A stretch of DNA of 64,000 bases from Bacillus nakamurai (GCF_001584325.1 NZ_LSAZ01000002.1:124001-188000), one strand, 5' to 3'; shown: positions 26,662-36,548, counted from the stretch's first letter. Notes: a model not told the origin generated them from the letters alone. Made by a program: numbers and translations.

Positions 26662-26692
26662 CACTCGGGGCTTTTTGCCCTTGAGTGTTTTT
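26662..26692 (+). terminator. Terminator after yhfK
   Basis: CACTC-GGGC / GCCC-GAGTG stem with small internal mismatch and a 5-base loop, then a T-run. Its distal part overlaps the -35 element of the lcfB promoter. Confidence 0.75.
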
Positions 26693-26709
26693 CTATATTT
26701 TTCTATAAT
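26681..26709 (+). promoter_or_regulatory. Sigma-A promoter of lcfB
   Basis: TTGAGT at 26681-26686 and TATAAT at 26704-26709 with 17-base spacing; start expected near 26716, just upstream of the FadR operator. Confidence 0.7.
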
Positions 26710-26734
26710 GAAAGTGAACGTTTATTCCGCAATA

Positions 26735-26756
26735 ATGAATGACTATTCATTCATTA
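26735..26756 (+). promoter_or_regulatory. FadR operator of lcfB
   Basis: Palindrome ATGAATGACTATTCATTCAT matches the B. subtilis FadR (YsiA) box TGAATGAATANTCATTCA almost exactly. It lies between the transcription start and the lcfB ribosome binding site. FadR repression is relieved by long-chain acyl-CoA, and lcfB is a known target. Confidence 0.9.
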
Positions 26757-26777
26757 CATTTTTAAAGGGGTGGGAAA

Positions 26778-28319
26778 ATGAATCTGGTTTCCAAATTGGA
26801 AGAAACGGCAGCACAGAAACCGGAAAAACCAGCTTGTCTGTTTCAAGATGAGTACATGACGTATGAGGAGCTGGCAGGTAAGATTGAAAAATTCGCAAAC
26901 GGATTGGAGGACAGGGGACTGAAAAAAGGGGATCATCTTGCGCTGCTGCTCGGGAACACGCCTGATTTTGTCATTGCATTTTTCGGCGCGTTAAAAGCGG
27001 GAGTTGTAGTTGTCCCGATTAACCCAACGTATACACCGACAGAAATCGGCTATATGCTGAACAACGGTGATGTCAAAGCGATAGCCGCGGTGGATCAGCT
27101 GATTCCTGTATTTGAACGCCTGCACGGCTCATTACCGCTTTTGGAGCATATGATCATAAGTCAAACGACAGCGAACGCTCCGGTGACAGAAGACCCTCAA
27201 TTGCGCACAAAAATGACAACGTTTACACAAATGCTCCATCCTATGGAACGAAAAAGAAGTTATCCAACATTGTCCCAAGATGATACTGCCGTGATCTTAT
27301 ACACCTCGGGGACGACAGGCAAACCGAAAGGCGCTATGCTTACCCATCAAAATCTTTTTTCCAATGCAAATGATGTCGCCGGCTATTTAGGAATGAATGA
27401 GAAAGATAAAATCGTCGCGACATTGCCGATGTTTCACGTATTTTGCTTAACCGTTTGTATGAATGCGCCTCTGATGAGCGGGGCGTGCGTATTAATTGAG
27501 CCGCAATTCAGCCCGGCGTCTGTTTTTAAACTCATCAAACGGCGGCAGGCAACAATTTTTGCGGGCGTTCCGACGATGTATAACTACTTATATCAGTACG
27601 AGCACGGCAAAGCAGAGGATTTTGCTTCTGTGAGACTGTGTATTTCAGGCGGTGCTTCTATGCCGGTCGCTCTTTTGCAGGCTTTTGAACAAACCTTTAA
27701 AGTAACCATTTTAGAGGGGTACGGGCTTTCAGAAGCCTCTCCCGTCACTTGTTTTAATCCGTTTGACAGGGGCAGAAAACCAGGCTCGATCGGGACGAAT
27801 ATTTTACATGTGGAAAATAAAGTCGTCGATCCGCTCGGCCGCGAACTTCCGGATCACCAAGTAGGGGAATTGATAGTAAAGGGGCCTAATGTGATGAAGG
27901 GCTACTACAAAATGCCCGAGGAAACGGAGCATGCGCTAAAGGACGGCTGGCTTTACACGGGTGATTTGGCGAGACGCGACGAGGACGGTTATTTTTATAT
28001 TGTCGACCGAAAAAAAGATATGATCATCGTCGGCGGATACAATGTCTATCCCCGTGAAGTGGAGGAAGTGCTGTACAGCCACGAAGAAGTGAAAGAAGCC
28101 GTCGTGATCGGCGCTCCGGACGCCAAAACGGGGGAAGCAGTGCATGCCTATATTGTGCCGGCGCGCAGTGCGCTGACAGAGCAGGACATTTTTGATTACT
28201 GTGAAAAGCATCTGGCGAAATATAAACGCCCTGCGGCAGTTGTTTTTCTTGAAGAGATTCCTAAAAACGCGACCGGAAAGCTGCTGAGGCGAGCTGTTCG
28301 GGACATGCTTCCGAAATGA
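26778..28319 (+). CDS. lcfB: Long-chain acyl-CoA ligase LcfB
   Basis: 513-residue ANL-superfamily enzyme activating long-chain fatty acids to acyl-CoA for beta-oxidation. AMP-binding motif [14 protein letters not shown] is near 174-187, the A5 motif [10 protein letters not shown] near 313, the A7 YTGDLA near 393, the A8 hinge [20 protein letters not shown] near 411 and the catalytic lysine in NATGKLLRR at the C-terminus. ATG with AAAGGGGTGGG upstream. Complete. Confidence 0.94.
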   Translation: MNLVSKLEETAAQKPEKPACLFQDEYMTYEELAGKIEKFANGLEDRGLKKGDHLALLLGNTPDFVIAFFGALKAGVVVVPINPTYTPTEIGYMLNNGDVKAIAAVDQLIPVFERLHGSLPLLEHMIISQTTANAPVTEDPQLRTKMTTFTQMLHPMERKRSYPTLSQDDTAVILYTSGTTGKPKGAMLTHQNLFSNANDVAGYLGMNEKDKIVATLPMFHVFCLTVCMNAPLMSGACVLIEPQFSPASVFKLIKRRQATIFAGVPTMYNYLYQYEHGKAEDFASVRLCISGGASMPVALLQAFEQTFKVTILEGYGLSEASPVTCFNPFDRGRKPGSIGTNILHVENKVVDPLGRELPDHQVGELIVKGPNVMKGYYKMPEETEHALKDGWLYTGDLARRDEDGYFYIVDRKKDMIIVGGYNVYPREVEEVLYSHEEVKEAVVIGAPDAKTGEAVHAYIVPARSALTEQDIFDYCEKHLAKYKRPAAVVFLEEIPKNATGKLLRRAVRDMLPK

Positions 28320-28324
28320 ACCCG

Positions 28325-28356
28325 AAAAAGCGAAGCCGCCCAAGGCTTCGCTTTTC
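28325..28356. terminator. Bidirectional terminator between lcfB and yhfM
   Basis: Stem AAAAGCGAAGCC / GGCTTCGCTTTT with a 6-base loop. Confidence 0.92.
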
Positions 28357-28368
28357 AAGTGTATAACG

Positions 28369-28764
28369 TCAGCTCTTCGATTCTTCTTTAATGATGCTTT
28401 GCAAAAGCTTCGTATCATGGCGATTCAGCCTGTAATACGTATCTTTATGTTTGTACATCATATGCTGTTGGCCATCGAGCCACATGCTGAATGAATCAAA
28501 CCGATCTTCATGGTATTTAATGGTTGCATCGTAATCAGGCGATACACTTTTGGCCAGTTTTACTTGTTTTCCTTGATTCAAGATATCGAGCATATCCTTT
28601 ACATTCTGTCTGTTTTTAATTTTCGTTTTTTCATTTCCGTGCGCAGACAAAATAATAAGATCTGCGTTGCTTGAAGGGAATACATCGCCGGTACGGCTGT
28701 ATACATAGAAAAAAGTAATGACCAATAGGGCGATCACTGCGATAGATCCGATTATTTTTTTCAT
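28369..28764 (-). CDS. yhfM: Membrane-anchored or secreted protein YhfM
   Basis: 131 residues. An N-terminal hydrophobic segment (about 4-24, IIGSIAVIALLVITFFYVYS) without a clear cleavage site suggests a signal anchor. The rest is a hydrophilic domain with RFDSFSMWLDGQ and YKHKDTYYRLN, and there are no cysteines. ATG at 28764 is chosen because GGAG is eight bases upstream and the resulting length matches B. subtilis YhfM. Function unknown. Divergent from yhfN. Confidence 0.85.
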   Translation of the reverse strand: MKKIIGSIAVIALLVITFFYVYSRTGDVFPSSNADLIILSAHGNEKTKIKNRQNVKDMLDILNQGKQVKLAKSVSPDYDATIKYHEDRFDSFSMWLDGQQHMMYKHKDTYYRLNRHDTKLLQSIIKEESKS

Positions 28765-28918
28765 ATTCATCACTCCAGCCATTAGTCTTTCCCGCTTCCT
28801 GATGTTCCATTCTTCCCTGTTGTGAAAAGATTAACATCCGCCAGAGGGCTTGGTTCTAATTATTTGCATTTATGCTTACAATAGAAGTAAGTATTTCAGG
28901 GTAAGGAGGGAGACTTCC

Positions 28919-30169
28919 ATGCGCAAATGGATAGCGGCAGCGGGTCTTGCCTATGTGCTGTACGGCCTTTTTTTCTATTGGTATTTCTTTATGACAGGGG
29001 ACTCTGCTGTCCCGGAGGCTGTAAAGGGAACGGAAGCAGACCCGGCGTCGTTTATGAGCCCGGGCAAATTGGCAGCCGCTGAGAATTTTTCAAACGTGAA
29101 GGATTTTTTATTTTTCATCGGAGTTCCTTTTGATTGGTTTTTATTTTTTCTGCTCCTCATCACAGGACTTGCTAAAAAAATAAAGCAATGGCTGGAAACA
29201 GCCGTGCGTTTTCGGGTGCTGCAAATCGTAAGCTTTGTGTTTGTGCTTTCTCTTATCGTCACGGCGGCTTCGCTTCCATTAGAGTGGATCGGTTACCGTG
29301 TTTCGCTTGCTTATCATATCTCCACGCAAACAACCGCAAGCTGGGTGAGGGACCACGTCATTAATTTTTGGATCAGTTTTCCGCTGTTTGCGCTGTGTGT
29401 GCTTGTGTTTTACTGGCTGATCACGAAGCGTACAAAAAGATGGTGGTTTTACGCATGGTGCCTGACCGTGCCGTTTACCCTGTTTTTGTTTTTCTTGCAG
29501 CCGGTTGTCATTGATCCTTTGTATAATGACTTTTACACGCTTAAGGATAAGGAGCTGGAAAGCAAAATTTTATCGCTTGCCGATAAGGCGGATATTCCGG
29601 CAAATCACGTTTACGAGGTAAATATGTCTGAAAAAACAAACGCGCTTAACGCGTATGTGACGGGCATCGGCTCTAATAAGCGGATTGTTCTGTGGGATAC
29701 GACCCTTCAAAAATTGAAGGATCAGGAGATTCTGTTCATCATGGGTCATGAGATGGGGCACTATGTTATGAAGCATGTATACATCGGGCTTGCCGGTTAC
29801 TTGCTCCTGTCATTGGCGGGTTTATATATCATTGACAAGCTGTTTAAATGGCTGTCTTTGTCCTTCGGCCGAATGTTTCACATCAAAGGCACGGGGGATT
29901 TGGCCGCTCTTCCGCTTTTATTGCTGATCATTTCCGTTCTCAGCTTTGCATCTGATCCTCTGACAAATGCCGTTTCCCGTTATCAGGAAAACGCCGCTGA
30001 TCGTTACGGGATTGAGCTGACCGGAGACAGGGAAGCCGCCGTGCAGACGTTTCAGGACTTGGCCGTTAACGGACTGAGCCGCGTCAATCCGCCGATTCTT
30101 GTCAAAGTATTCAGAGGAAGCCATCCGTCTATTATGGAACGGATTGAACATGCGGAGGAGGAAAAATAA
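28919..30169 (+). CDS. yhfN: M48 membrane zinc protease YhfN
   Basis: 416-residue Ste24/CAAX-protease-like zinc metallopeptidase. The zinc motif HEMGH (His277, Glu278, His281) is in FIMGHEMGHYVMKH, and the distal glutamate is in YQENAADRYGIEL. Hydrophobic helices are near 5-25, 64-84, 102-124, 146-168, 178-197, 285-308 and 325-345. ATG at 28919 has AAGGAGGGAG upstream; the frame from 28850 is unsupported. Likely membrane protein quality control. Confidence 0.9.
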   Translation: MRKWIAAAGLAYVLYGLFFYWYFFMTGDSAVPEAVKGTEADPASFMSPGKLAAAENFSNVKDFLFFIGVPFDWFLFFLLLITGLAKKIKQWLETAVRFRVLQIVSFVFVLSLIVTAASLPLEWIGYRVSLAYHISTQTTASWVRDHVINFWISFPLFALCVLVFYWLITKRTKRWWFYAWCLTVPFTLFLFFLQPVVIDPLYNDFYTLKDKELESKILSLADKADIPANHVYEVNMSEKTNALNAYVTGIGSNKRIVLWDTTLQKLKDQEILFIMGHEMGHYVMKHVYIGLAGYLLLSLAGLYIIDKLFKWLSLSFGRMFHIKGTGDLAALPLLLLIISVLSFASDPLTNAVSRYQENAADRYGIELTGDREAAVQTFQDLAVNGLSRVNPPILVKVFRGSHPSIMERIEHAEEEK

Positions 30170-30171
30170 TA

Positions 30172-30208
30172 AAAAAAAACGGCGGGAGTCTTTCCCCGCC
30201 GTTTTTTT
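30172..30208. terminator. Bidirectional terminator between yhfN and aprE
   Basis: Stem AACGGCGGG / CCCGCCGTT with a 7-base loop, A-tract before and T-tract after. Confidence 0.93.
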
Positions 30209-30213
30209 GTGTT

Positions 30214-31365
<1,152 letters not shown>

Positions 31366-31388
31366 TTATCCTCTCCCTTTTCTAATTT

Positions 31389-31420
31389 ACAGAATAATCA
31401 ATAGACACAGACTATTCTGT
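31389..31420 (-). promoter_or_regulatory. aprE 5' mRNA-stabilising stem-loop
   Basis: ACAGAATA-GTC / GAT-TATTCTGT inverted repeat at the very 5' end of the leader, closely matching the B. subtilis aprE leader hairpin known to give its mRNA a long half-life. Confidence 0.8.
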
Positions 31421-31426
31421 GGATTA

Positions 31427-31455
31427 ATTGTATAGTATGGAATAATATTTTAGTA
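31427..31455 (-). promoter_or_regulatory. Sigma-A promoter of aprE
   Basis: On the minus strand TACTAA (31450-31455), 17 bases, TACAAT (31427-31432), identical in layout to the B. subtilis aprE promoter. The 420 bases between this promoter and yhfQ hold no credible gene. They form the AT-rich aprE control region, in which individual DegU, ScoC and AbrB sites cannot be assigned by eye. Confidence 0.85.
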
Positions 31456-31786
31456 GACCCAATTTTTTTCAGAAGCATTTTTTCCTATTTAGGTATATCA
31501 TCTCTCTTTATTTCAATAGGAACACGAAATATTTAAATTTTAATGGAAAAAACCGATGGATGGACATGTGTAAATAAGCACAGGAATATGCGTCACTCTG
31601 TTTACTAGGAAAAATGATTCGTTTCCTTTTTGGGGGGCGATTTCAAAAACGGGAGAAATGTCACCTTTTGTTGAATGAACTTTGCAGATGGGGGGAGGGA
31701 AGCTAAGACGCGGGCTTTATTCACAATAGAAAAGACTGTCGAAGGTTTTACGGAGAGAATAGGAGAAACCATTTTATAAAAATAAT

Positions 31787-31805
31787 GATAATGATTATCA
31801 TTATC
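31787..31805 (+). promoter_or_regulatory. Fur box of yhfQ
   Basis: GATAATGATTATCATTATC is a perfect 19-base match to the Fur consensus GATAATGATWATCATTATC. It lies 30 bases upstream of the -10 element. Confidence 0.95.
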
Positions 31806-31830
31806 ATCATCATTATTTTTATGTATACAA

Positions 31831-31839
31831 TGGTATAAT
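31831..31839 (+). promoter_or_regulatory. Extended -10 promoter of yhfQ
   Basis: TGGTATAAT at 31831-31839 is a consensus extended -10 element; no good -35 hexamer is seen, and the Fur box lies just upstream. Confidence 0.65.
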
Positions 31840-31874
31840 ATGCGGAAAAAAGAAATAAGCGGGAGAGGCTGCGT

Positions 31875-32801
31875 ATGAAAACAACAGTCGGTGTTCTTAT
31901 GATTTCCATGTTTATCTTGCTGCTGTCTGCATGCTCGCTTGGCAAACAAGGTCATCAAGTCACCGTCAAGCATGATTTGGGGACTGCACATATGTCGGCA
32001 CATCCAAAACGGGTGGTTGTACTGGAGGTCGGCTTTATTGACGCGCTGCTTGACCTCGGCATAAAACCGGCCGGAGCGGCAGATGACAATAAACCGAAGC
32101 AGCTGATCAATCAAAACGTGTTGAAAAAAATGGACGGCTATACGTCCGTCGGGACCCGGTCACAGCCGAGTCTGGAAAAAATCGCCGCATTAAAACCTGA
32201 TTTGATCATTGCCGATACGAGCCGGCATAAGGGAATATATGATCAGCTGAAGAAAATCGCCCCGACAATCGCTTTTAAAAATGCCGATGCGGATTATCAG
32301 GATACTGTCGATGCCTCGCTGACGATTGCAAAAGCGGTCGGAAAAGAGGGCATAATGGAGGAAAAATTGACGGCTCAAGAGGAAAAGCTGAATAAAGTAA
32401 AGAGAAAGCTGGATGCTGAGGGTCAATCAATTTTATTAATCGAAACCACAAATGACGTCATGACGGCGAGGGAGGATCAATTCTTCACATCCCGGCTGTT
32501 GACGCTCGCCGGTTATACGTATGCGATCGGAACAACAGGCGGCGAATCGAGCGGCGGAGCAACTGCCAATAAGAAGTTAACGCTGAAGCAGCTTTTGCAA
32601 ATCAACCCCGATTACATCGTGCTTATGAGCGGGAAGACAGATAAAACGTTTGAAAACAAACCGTTGTGGAAGCAGCTGTCCGCGGTGAAAAACGGGCACG
32701 TTTATCACGCCGGCAGAAAGGAGTGGTCGCTTCGCCGAAGTGTTGACGGAGCGGACGCTATTTTAGATGATCTTGAAAAAAATATGGTTCCGTCCAAATG
32801 A
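31875..32801 (+). CDS. yhfQ: Iron-siderophore-binding lipoprotein YhfQ
   Basis: 308-residue substrate-binding protein of the FecB/Fep family. Signal peptide with lipobox LLSAC (lipidated Cys20), then the helical-backbone fold with KRVVVLEVGFIDALLDLG and KPDLIIADTSRH blocks. It is an orphan binding protein with no permease or ATPase genes next to it, so it must use components encoded elsewhere. Control by the adjacent perfect Fur box shows an iron-uptake role. In B. subtilis YhfQ is linked to iron-citrate uptake. Confidence 0.92.
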   Translation: MKTTVGVLMISMFILLLSACSLGKQGHQVTVKHDLGTAHMSAHPKRVVVLEVGFIDALLDLGIKPAGAADDNKPKQLINQNVLKKMDGYTSVGTRSQPSLEKIAALKPDLIIADTSRHKGIYDQLKKIAPTIAFKNADADYQDTVDASLTIAKAVGKEGIMEEKLTAQEEKLNKVKRKLDAEGQSILLIETTNDVMTAREDQFFTSRLLTLAGYTYAIGTTGGESSGGATANKKLTLKQLLQINPDYIVLMSGKTDKTFENKPLWKQLSAVKNGHVYHAGRKEWSLRRSVDGADAILDDLEKNMVPSK

Positions 32802-32832
32802 AAAAGCCCAAAACGGGAAGTTTTGGGCTTTT
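32801..32832. terminator. Bidirectional terminator between yhfQ and phoE
   Basis: Stem AAAAGCCCAAAAC / GTTTTGGGCTTTT with a 6-base loop. Confidence 0.93.
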
Positions 32833-32834
32833 CG

Positions 32835-33410
32835 TTATTGCGCCGACAAATGTCTGCTTACATTATAATCTTTGACGTGCCACTTATTCTCGATCCACTG
32901 AATATTGCTCAGGCACGCATTGACAAGCTTTGCGTTTTGTATGTCGATGTCTCCGCCTGAAATGGCTGACAACAGGGCGTGAATGGCTGCGCCGTGGGCG
33001 ACGACCAGCACTTTTTTTTCGGGGAATTGCTGCTGCACCTTCACTAAACCGGCCATCATCCTGTCTGTCAGTTCCTCGTCGGTTTCCATGTTCGGGTAGT
33101 TTTTATCGGGATAGCGTTTTGACCGTTCCGGTAAAGACATTCCCTCCGCATCACCGTAGCTCCGTTCCTTGAAGTCTTCCATTTCGACGATCGGGAGGTT
33201 CAAAAAGCTGTTAATGATGTCGGCTGTTTTTCTGGCTCTTTTCATCGGGCTCGATACAATGACATCCCATGAAAAATCTTTCAAGTACTCTCCGGTTTCT
33301 TTTGCTTGGCGCTCTCCCGTCGCATTTAACGGAATATCCGTTTTGCCTTGCAGCTTTTTCTGGGCGTTCCAATCGGTCTCTCCATGTCTTACTAAACAAA
33401 CGGCTGTCAT
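32835..33410 (-). CDS. phoE: Histidine phosphatase PhoE (YhfR)
   Basis: 191-residue phosphoglycerate-mutase-like broad-specificity phosphatase. Catalytic His9 is in LVRHGETDWN, the partner arginine in SSPMKRARKTAD, the acid glutamate in FKERSYGDAEG and the second histidine in VVAHGAAIHALL. ATG with AAAGGAGATATT upstream. It lies 53 bases downstream of yhfS on the same strand, separated by a palindrome, so it may belong to the same transcript. Confidence 0.92.
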   Translation of the reverse strand: MTAVCLVRHGETDWNAQKKLQGKTDIPLNATGERQAKETGEYLKDFSWDVIVSSPMKRARKTADIINSFLNLPIVEMEDFKERSYGDAEGMSLPERSKRYPDKNYPNMETDEELTDRMMAGLVKVQQQFPEKKVLVVAHGAAIHALLSAISGGDIDIQNAKLVNACLSNIQWIENKWHVKDYNVSRHLSAQ

Positions 33411-33436
33411 AATATCTCCTTTCCGATCTTTGTTTT

Positions 33437-33455
33437 TAATAGATATAGTCTATTA
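33437..33455. repeat. 19-bp palindrome between yhfS and phoE
   Basis: TAATAGATATAGTCTATTA has perfect 7-base arms with a 5-base centre, between the yhfS stop and the phoE ribosome binding site. It could be an operator for phoE; the low GC and lack of a T-tract argue against a terminator. Confidence 0.5.
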
Positions 33456-33463
33456 TACTGCCG

Positions 33464-34555
33464 TTATGCAAGCACTTCAAAGAGAAGCGCCAAACCGATG
33501 CCGCCTCCGCTGCCGATCGCTGCTGCGGCATAGCGGTCGTCCGGCCGTCTTTCCGCTTCATAAAAAAGCCTTGTGACAAGCGCCGCCCCTGAAGCTCCGT
33601 ACGGATGTCCGATTGACAGAGCGCCGCCCCGGACGTTTATTTTGGAATAAGGCACCTTGAGCTCCTGTGAAGAAACGCATATTTTCACTGCAAACGCCTC
33701 GTTTATTTCGTACATATCAATATCATCCGGTGACAGGCTGTGCTCGTTCAGCAGCTTTTTTATCGCGTAAACTGGAGCCGCTGAAGGGAAATTCGGATGG
33801 ACGCCGCTCACGGCGCTCCCGGCAAAGCGCAATCTCGGCTTTAATCCGAGTGCCCGCGCCTTTTGTTCTTCCATAACGCAAAGTGCCGCGGCGCCGTCAG
33901 AAATCCCGCAGCTGTTAGCGGCGGTTACGGTGCCGCCGGACAGAAACACGGGTTTGGCGCGGGAAATGAGAGCCTCCATGTTCCGTTTTTTTATCATATT
34001 TTCGTCAACGGCGAATCCGTTATAGGGCAGGATCTCCTCATGGTACAAGCCGTCTTCCTTTGCTTTTACGCTTCGTTTATAACTGAGGAGGGCATACTCG
34101 TCCTGCATCTCTCTCGTCACTGAATAGGCCTCGGCCGTGTATTCGGCGGCTATCCCCATATCGGGGTCGCCGATATGCTCAGGAGAAAAACGAGCACGTG
34201 AAGAAAAGGGGGAGCGGCTGCTGCTTTCCGCTCCTCCTGCGATATACATGCTTCCTGCGCCCGCTTTCACAAAATGGCAGGCGATTCTCACCGCTTCGAG
34301 CCCTGAACCGCATTGTCTGTCAACGGTCGTGCCGGAAACGTTTAAAGGGAGTCCGGCTTTTAAGGCTGACAGGCGGGCGAGATTTCCTCCGCGTCCCGTC
34401 GCGTTTCCGAAAATGACTTCATCAATGTGCCCGGGCGCCGCTTGGCTGAGATGGCGGATCAGCGGCGCCGCTAAATCTTCAGGAAGGCAGTCTTTCAGCA
34501 GTCCGTTTTTCTGTGCGAAAATCGTTCGTTTCGCATCTGTAATTACAGCTTCCAT
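33464..34555 (-). CDS. yhfS: Thiolase-like acyltransferase YhfS lacking the second catalytic cysteine
   Basis: 363-residue thiolase-family protein. The nucleophilic Cys82 in VDRQCGSGLEAVR and the His in SIGHPYGASGAAL are conserved. The C-terminal acid/base cysteine expected in the xCIGGGxG motif is an alanine (Ala346, in AAIGSGGGIG). The protein is also shorter than the usual 390 residues. ATG at 34555 lies inside the end of yhfT (13-base overlap) with AAAGGAT upstream, so translation is coupled. Last gene of the BirA-controlled bioY-yhfT-yhfS operon. Annotated in relatives as acetyl-CoA acyltransferase; activity is uncertain. Confidence 0.85.
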   Translation of the reverse strand: MEAVITDAKRTIFAQKNGLLKDCLPEDLAAPLIRHLSQAAPGHIDEVIFGNATGRGGNLARLSALKAGLPLNVSGTTVDRQCGSGLEAVRIACHFVKAGAGSMYIAGGAESSSRSPFSSRARFSPEHIGDPDMGIAAEYTAEAYSVTREMQDEYALLSYKRSVKAKEDGLYHEEILPYNGFAVDENMIKKRNMEALISRAKPVFLSGGTVTAANSCGISDGAAALCVMEEQKARALGLKPRLRFAGSAVSGVHPNFPSAAPVYAIKKLLNEHSLSPDDIDMYEINEAFAVKICVSSQELKVPYSKINVRGGALSIGHPYGASGAALVTRLFYEAERRPDDRYAAAAIGSGGGIGLALLFEVLA

Positions 34556-35985
34556 TCCATCATATCCTTTGCCCATTGTGTGATGGCGGCACGGGCGATT
34601 TTACCGCCCGCGGTTTCCGGTATGTTCTCTGTATACAGCCATCTTTTAGGAACTTTATATGCGGACAGCTTTTCTCTGCATTGCTTTTTCAGTTCCTTTA
34701 CTCCGGCGTTTCCGTCGATCACCGCCACGGCGATTTTGCCCCAATAATCATCGGGAACGCCGACGACAGCTGCCTTCCTCACCCCGGGGCAGGCATTCAG
34801 CACCCGTTCAATTTCTTCCGGAAATACATTCAGCCCGCCGTATACGATCATACCGTTTTCTCTTCCCGCCACATAAAGAAAGCCTTCCTCGTCGACATAT
34901 CCCATATCATCAACCGTCATCCACCCGGAAACATCAGGCTTAAGGCCGTTTATGTACCCTGAAAACCGCATGGGGCTGTTCACGAAAATCTTACCGGTTT
35001 CACCCGGGCGGCAGCGCTCTCCATCCGGCCGGCGGATTTCGATCCGGACATTTTGAAACGGACGGCCCGCCGCGTCTGGCTTTCGGACGCTGTCTTCTGG
35101 TGAAAGCAGCGCCACAAAACTCAGCTCTGACGTTCCGTAGAAATCATATAACAAAAGGCGGGGATAGCGGGCTGTCAGGGCTTGTTTAGCCGGAGCCGGC
35201 CAGTCCGCGCCCGAAGAAATCAGTTTGAGCGCTTTGTCGGGAAACGCCTCTATCGACATCAAGGCATCGGTCATCGTTGGCACAGTATAGAGAACGTCAG
35301 CTTGTGCCAGCCTGTTTTTTATCTCGGCCGGATTGAATTTCTTTTGGAGCATCACGGTTCCGCCGAGAAACAGCGTACTGACAGCACCGTACAAAAAGTG
35401 TGACGAACGCAGCGTACCCGGTATCAGCACGTTATCTTGCGGAGAAATACGAAAATCACGTTTCGTGCAAGAAAAGCTCTCCAGCCATGAACGGTGAGAG
35501 CGGGTGAAGGCTTTCGGCTTCCCTGCAGACCCGGAGGTAAAGCCCGTGTAAAAGGCCCGTTCTCCGCTGACGGGATGCATCGATGAAGCAGTCTCGGCAT
35601 CAATAAAAGACTTACACTCTTCCCACAGCACAACAGGTGTCATGATGCCGGCGAGCCTTCCGTATAACGATGAGTCTGTAATGACCAGATCGGCTCGGCT
35701 TATGAACAGATGATCCTCGCACTCGGCCGCTGTCCAGCGGGGATCTAACGGAATTGCCGTGCAGCCGGCATGCGCAGCTCCGGCAAACAGTTGTAAAAAC
35801 GGGATCCCGTTCGGCAATAAAATCGCTATGTTTTCCGGTTTATTTTCCAGGCTGTGCAGCCAGTTCGCCGTTTGATTCACAAGTCTGTTCCACTTTTGAT
35901 ATGTGAGCTGTTCTGTTTCTGTCTGGATCGCGATGTGTTCCGGCGTGCACCCGGCGATCGCTGAATAGGCGGATGTAATAAGCAT
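34543..35985 (-). CDS. yhfT: Acyl-CoA/acid ligase YhfT
   Basis: 480-residue ANL-superfamily ligase. The P-loop FTSGSAGKPKAFTRS, the A5 DFYGTSELS, the A7-A8 MTVDDMGYVDEEGFLYVAGRENGMI region (split) and the final catalytic lysine in ETAGGKIARAAI are present. ATG at 35985 is chosen because AAAGGAAG is well spaced; the frame upstream (to 36120) is inside bioY. It begins 2 bases after the bioY stop. Being in a BirA-controlled operon suggests activation of a biotin precursor such as a dicarboxylic or fatty acid, by inference. Confidence 0.88.
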   Translation of the reverse strand: MLITSAYSAIAGCTPEHIAIQTETEQLTYQKWNRLVNQTANWLHSLENKPENIAILLPNGIPFLQLFAGAAHAGCTAIPLDPRWTAAECEDHLFISRADLVITDSSLYGRLAGIMTPVVLWEECKSFIDAETASSMHPVSGERAFYTGFTSGSAGKPKAFTRSHRSWLESFSCTKRDFRISPQDNVLIPGTLRSSHFLYGAVSTLFLGGTVMLQKKFNPAEIKNRLAQADVLYTVPTMTDALMSIEAFPDKALKLISSGADWPAPAKQALTARYPRLLLYDFYGTSELSFVALLSPEDSVRKPDAAGRPFQNVRIEIRRPDGERCRPGETGKIFVNSPMRFSGYINGLKPDVSGWMTVDDMGYVDEEGFLYVAGRENGMIVYGGLNVFPEEIERVLNACPGVRKAAVVGVPDDYWGKIAVAVIDGNAGVKELKKQCREKLSAYKVPKRWLYTENIPETAGGKIARAAITQWAKDMMEWKL

Positions 35986-35987
35986 AT

Positions 35988-36548
35988 TCAGCTTCCTTTC
36001 GTGTAAAGCAGCTGCGATACTTGCAGCGTTTTTCTGATTCTGACGGCTGCAAACGAGGCCGCGGCGGCTTTCAGCAAATCTCCGGGCACGTACACAAGGC
36101 TGAGCTTGGCGGCAGTCCATATATCAATGTGCATCATTGCCGCCTGAACGGGGACGCCGATTACATACAAAAGCAGCACGCCGAACAAAAACTGCCTGAT
36201 AAACAAGCGGGGGACGGAAACAGCGCGAAGGCTTTGAATACTAATGCTGAGCAGCAGCGCAGCCAGCGGATATGACAAGAGATACCCTGCACTCGGGCCG
36301 AAAAATACACCGAATCCGCCTCTTCCGCCGGAGAGCAGAGGTGCTCCGAAGGCTACGAGCAGCAGAAACAGCAATTGGCTTAAAAAAGCGGCTTTCGGTT
36401 TTAATATGCTTCCGGATAAGAGCACGCCGACCGTCTGGAGTGTGATCGGAACGGGCGTAAAGGATAGGAAAAGGGGCGGGATCAATCCCAATACTCCCAT
36501 AATGGCTGTAAACACAGCGATATGCATCATTTCTGTTAATTTCATCAT
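35988..36548 (-). CDS. bioYB: Biotin ECF-transporter S component BioY (YhfU)
   Basis: 186-residue membrane protein with about six helices and the BioY signatures LSFTPVPITLQTVGVLLSG and GGRGGFGVFFGPSAGYLLSYP. It binds biotin and pairs with the shared EcfA/A'/T module encoded elsewhere. Two adjacent ATGs follow GGAGG; either is possible. First gene of an operon with yhfT and yhfS, with a BirA operator overlapping its promoter. Confidence 0.92.
   Translation of the reverse strand: MMKLTEMMHIAVFTAIMGVLGLIPPLFLSFTPVPITLQTVGVLLSGSILKPKAAFLSQLLFLLLVAFGAPLLSGGRGGFGVFFGPSAGYLLSYPLAALLLSISIQSLRAVSVPRLFIRQFLFGVLLLYVIGVPVQAAMMHIDIWTAAKLSLVYVPGDLLKAAAASFAAVRIRKTLQVSQLLYTKGS

Noticed and set aside
31784-31816. 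Hairpin or microsatellite in the ATAATGAT/ATCATTAT stretch before yhfQ
   Set aside because: The symmetry is fully explained by the consensus Fur box.
31605-32114. 170-codon minus-strand frame opposite the start of yhfQ
   Set aside because: It runs through the Fur box and antisense to the yhfQ coding region, has no ribosome binding site and a composition typical of antisense reading.
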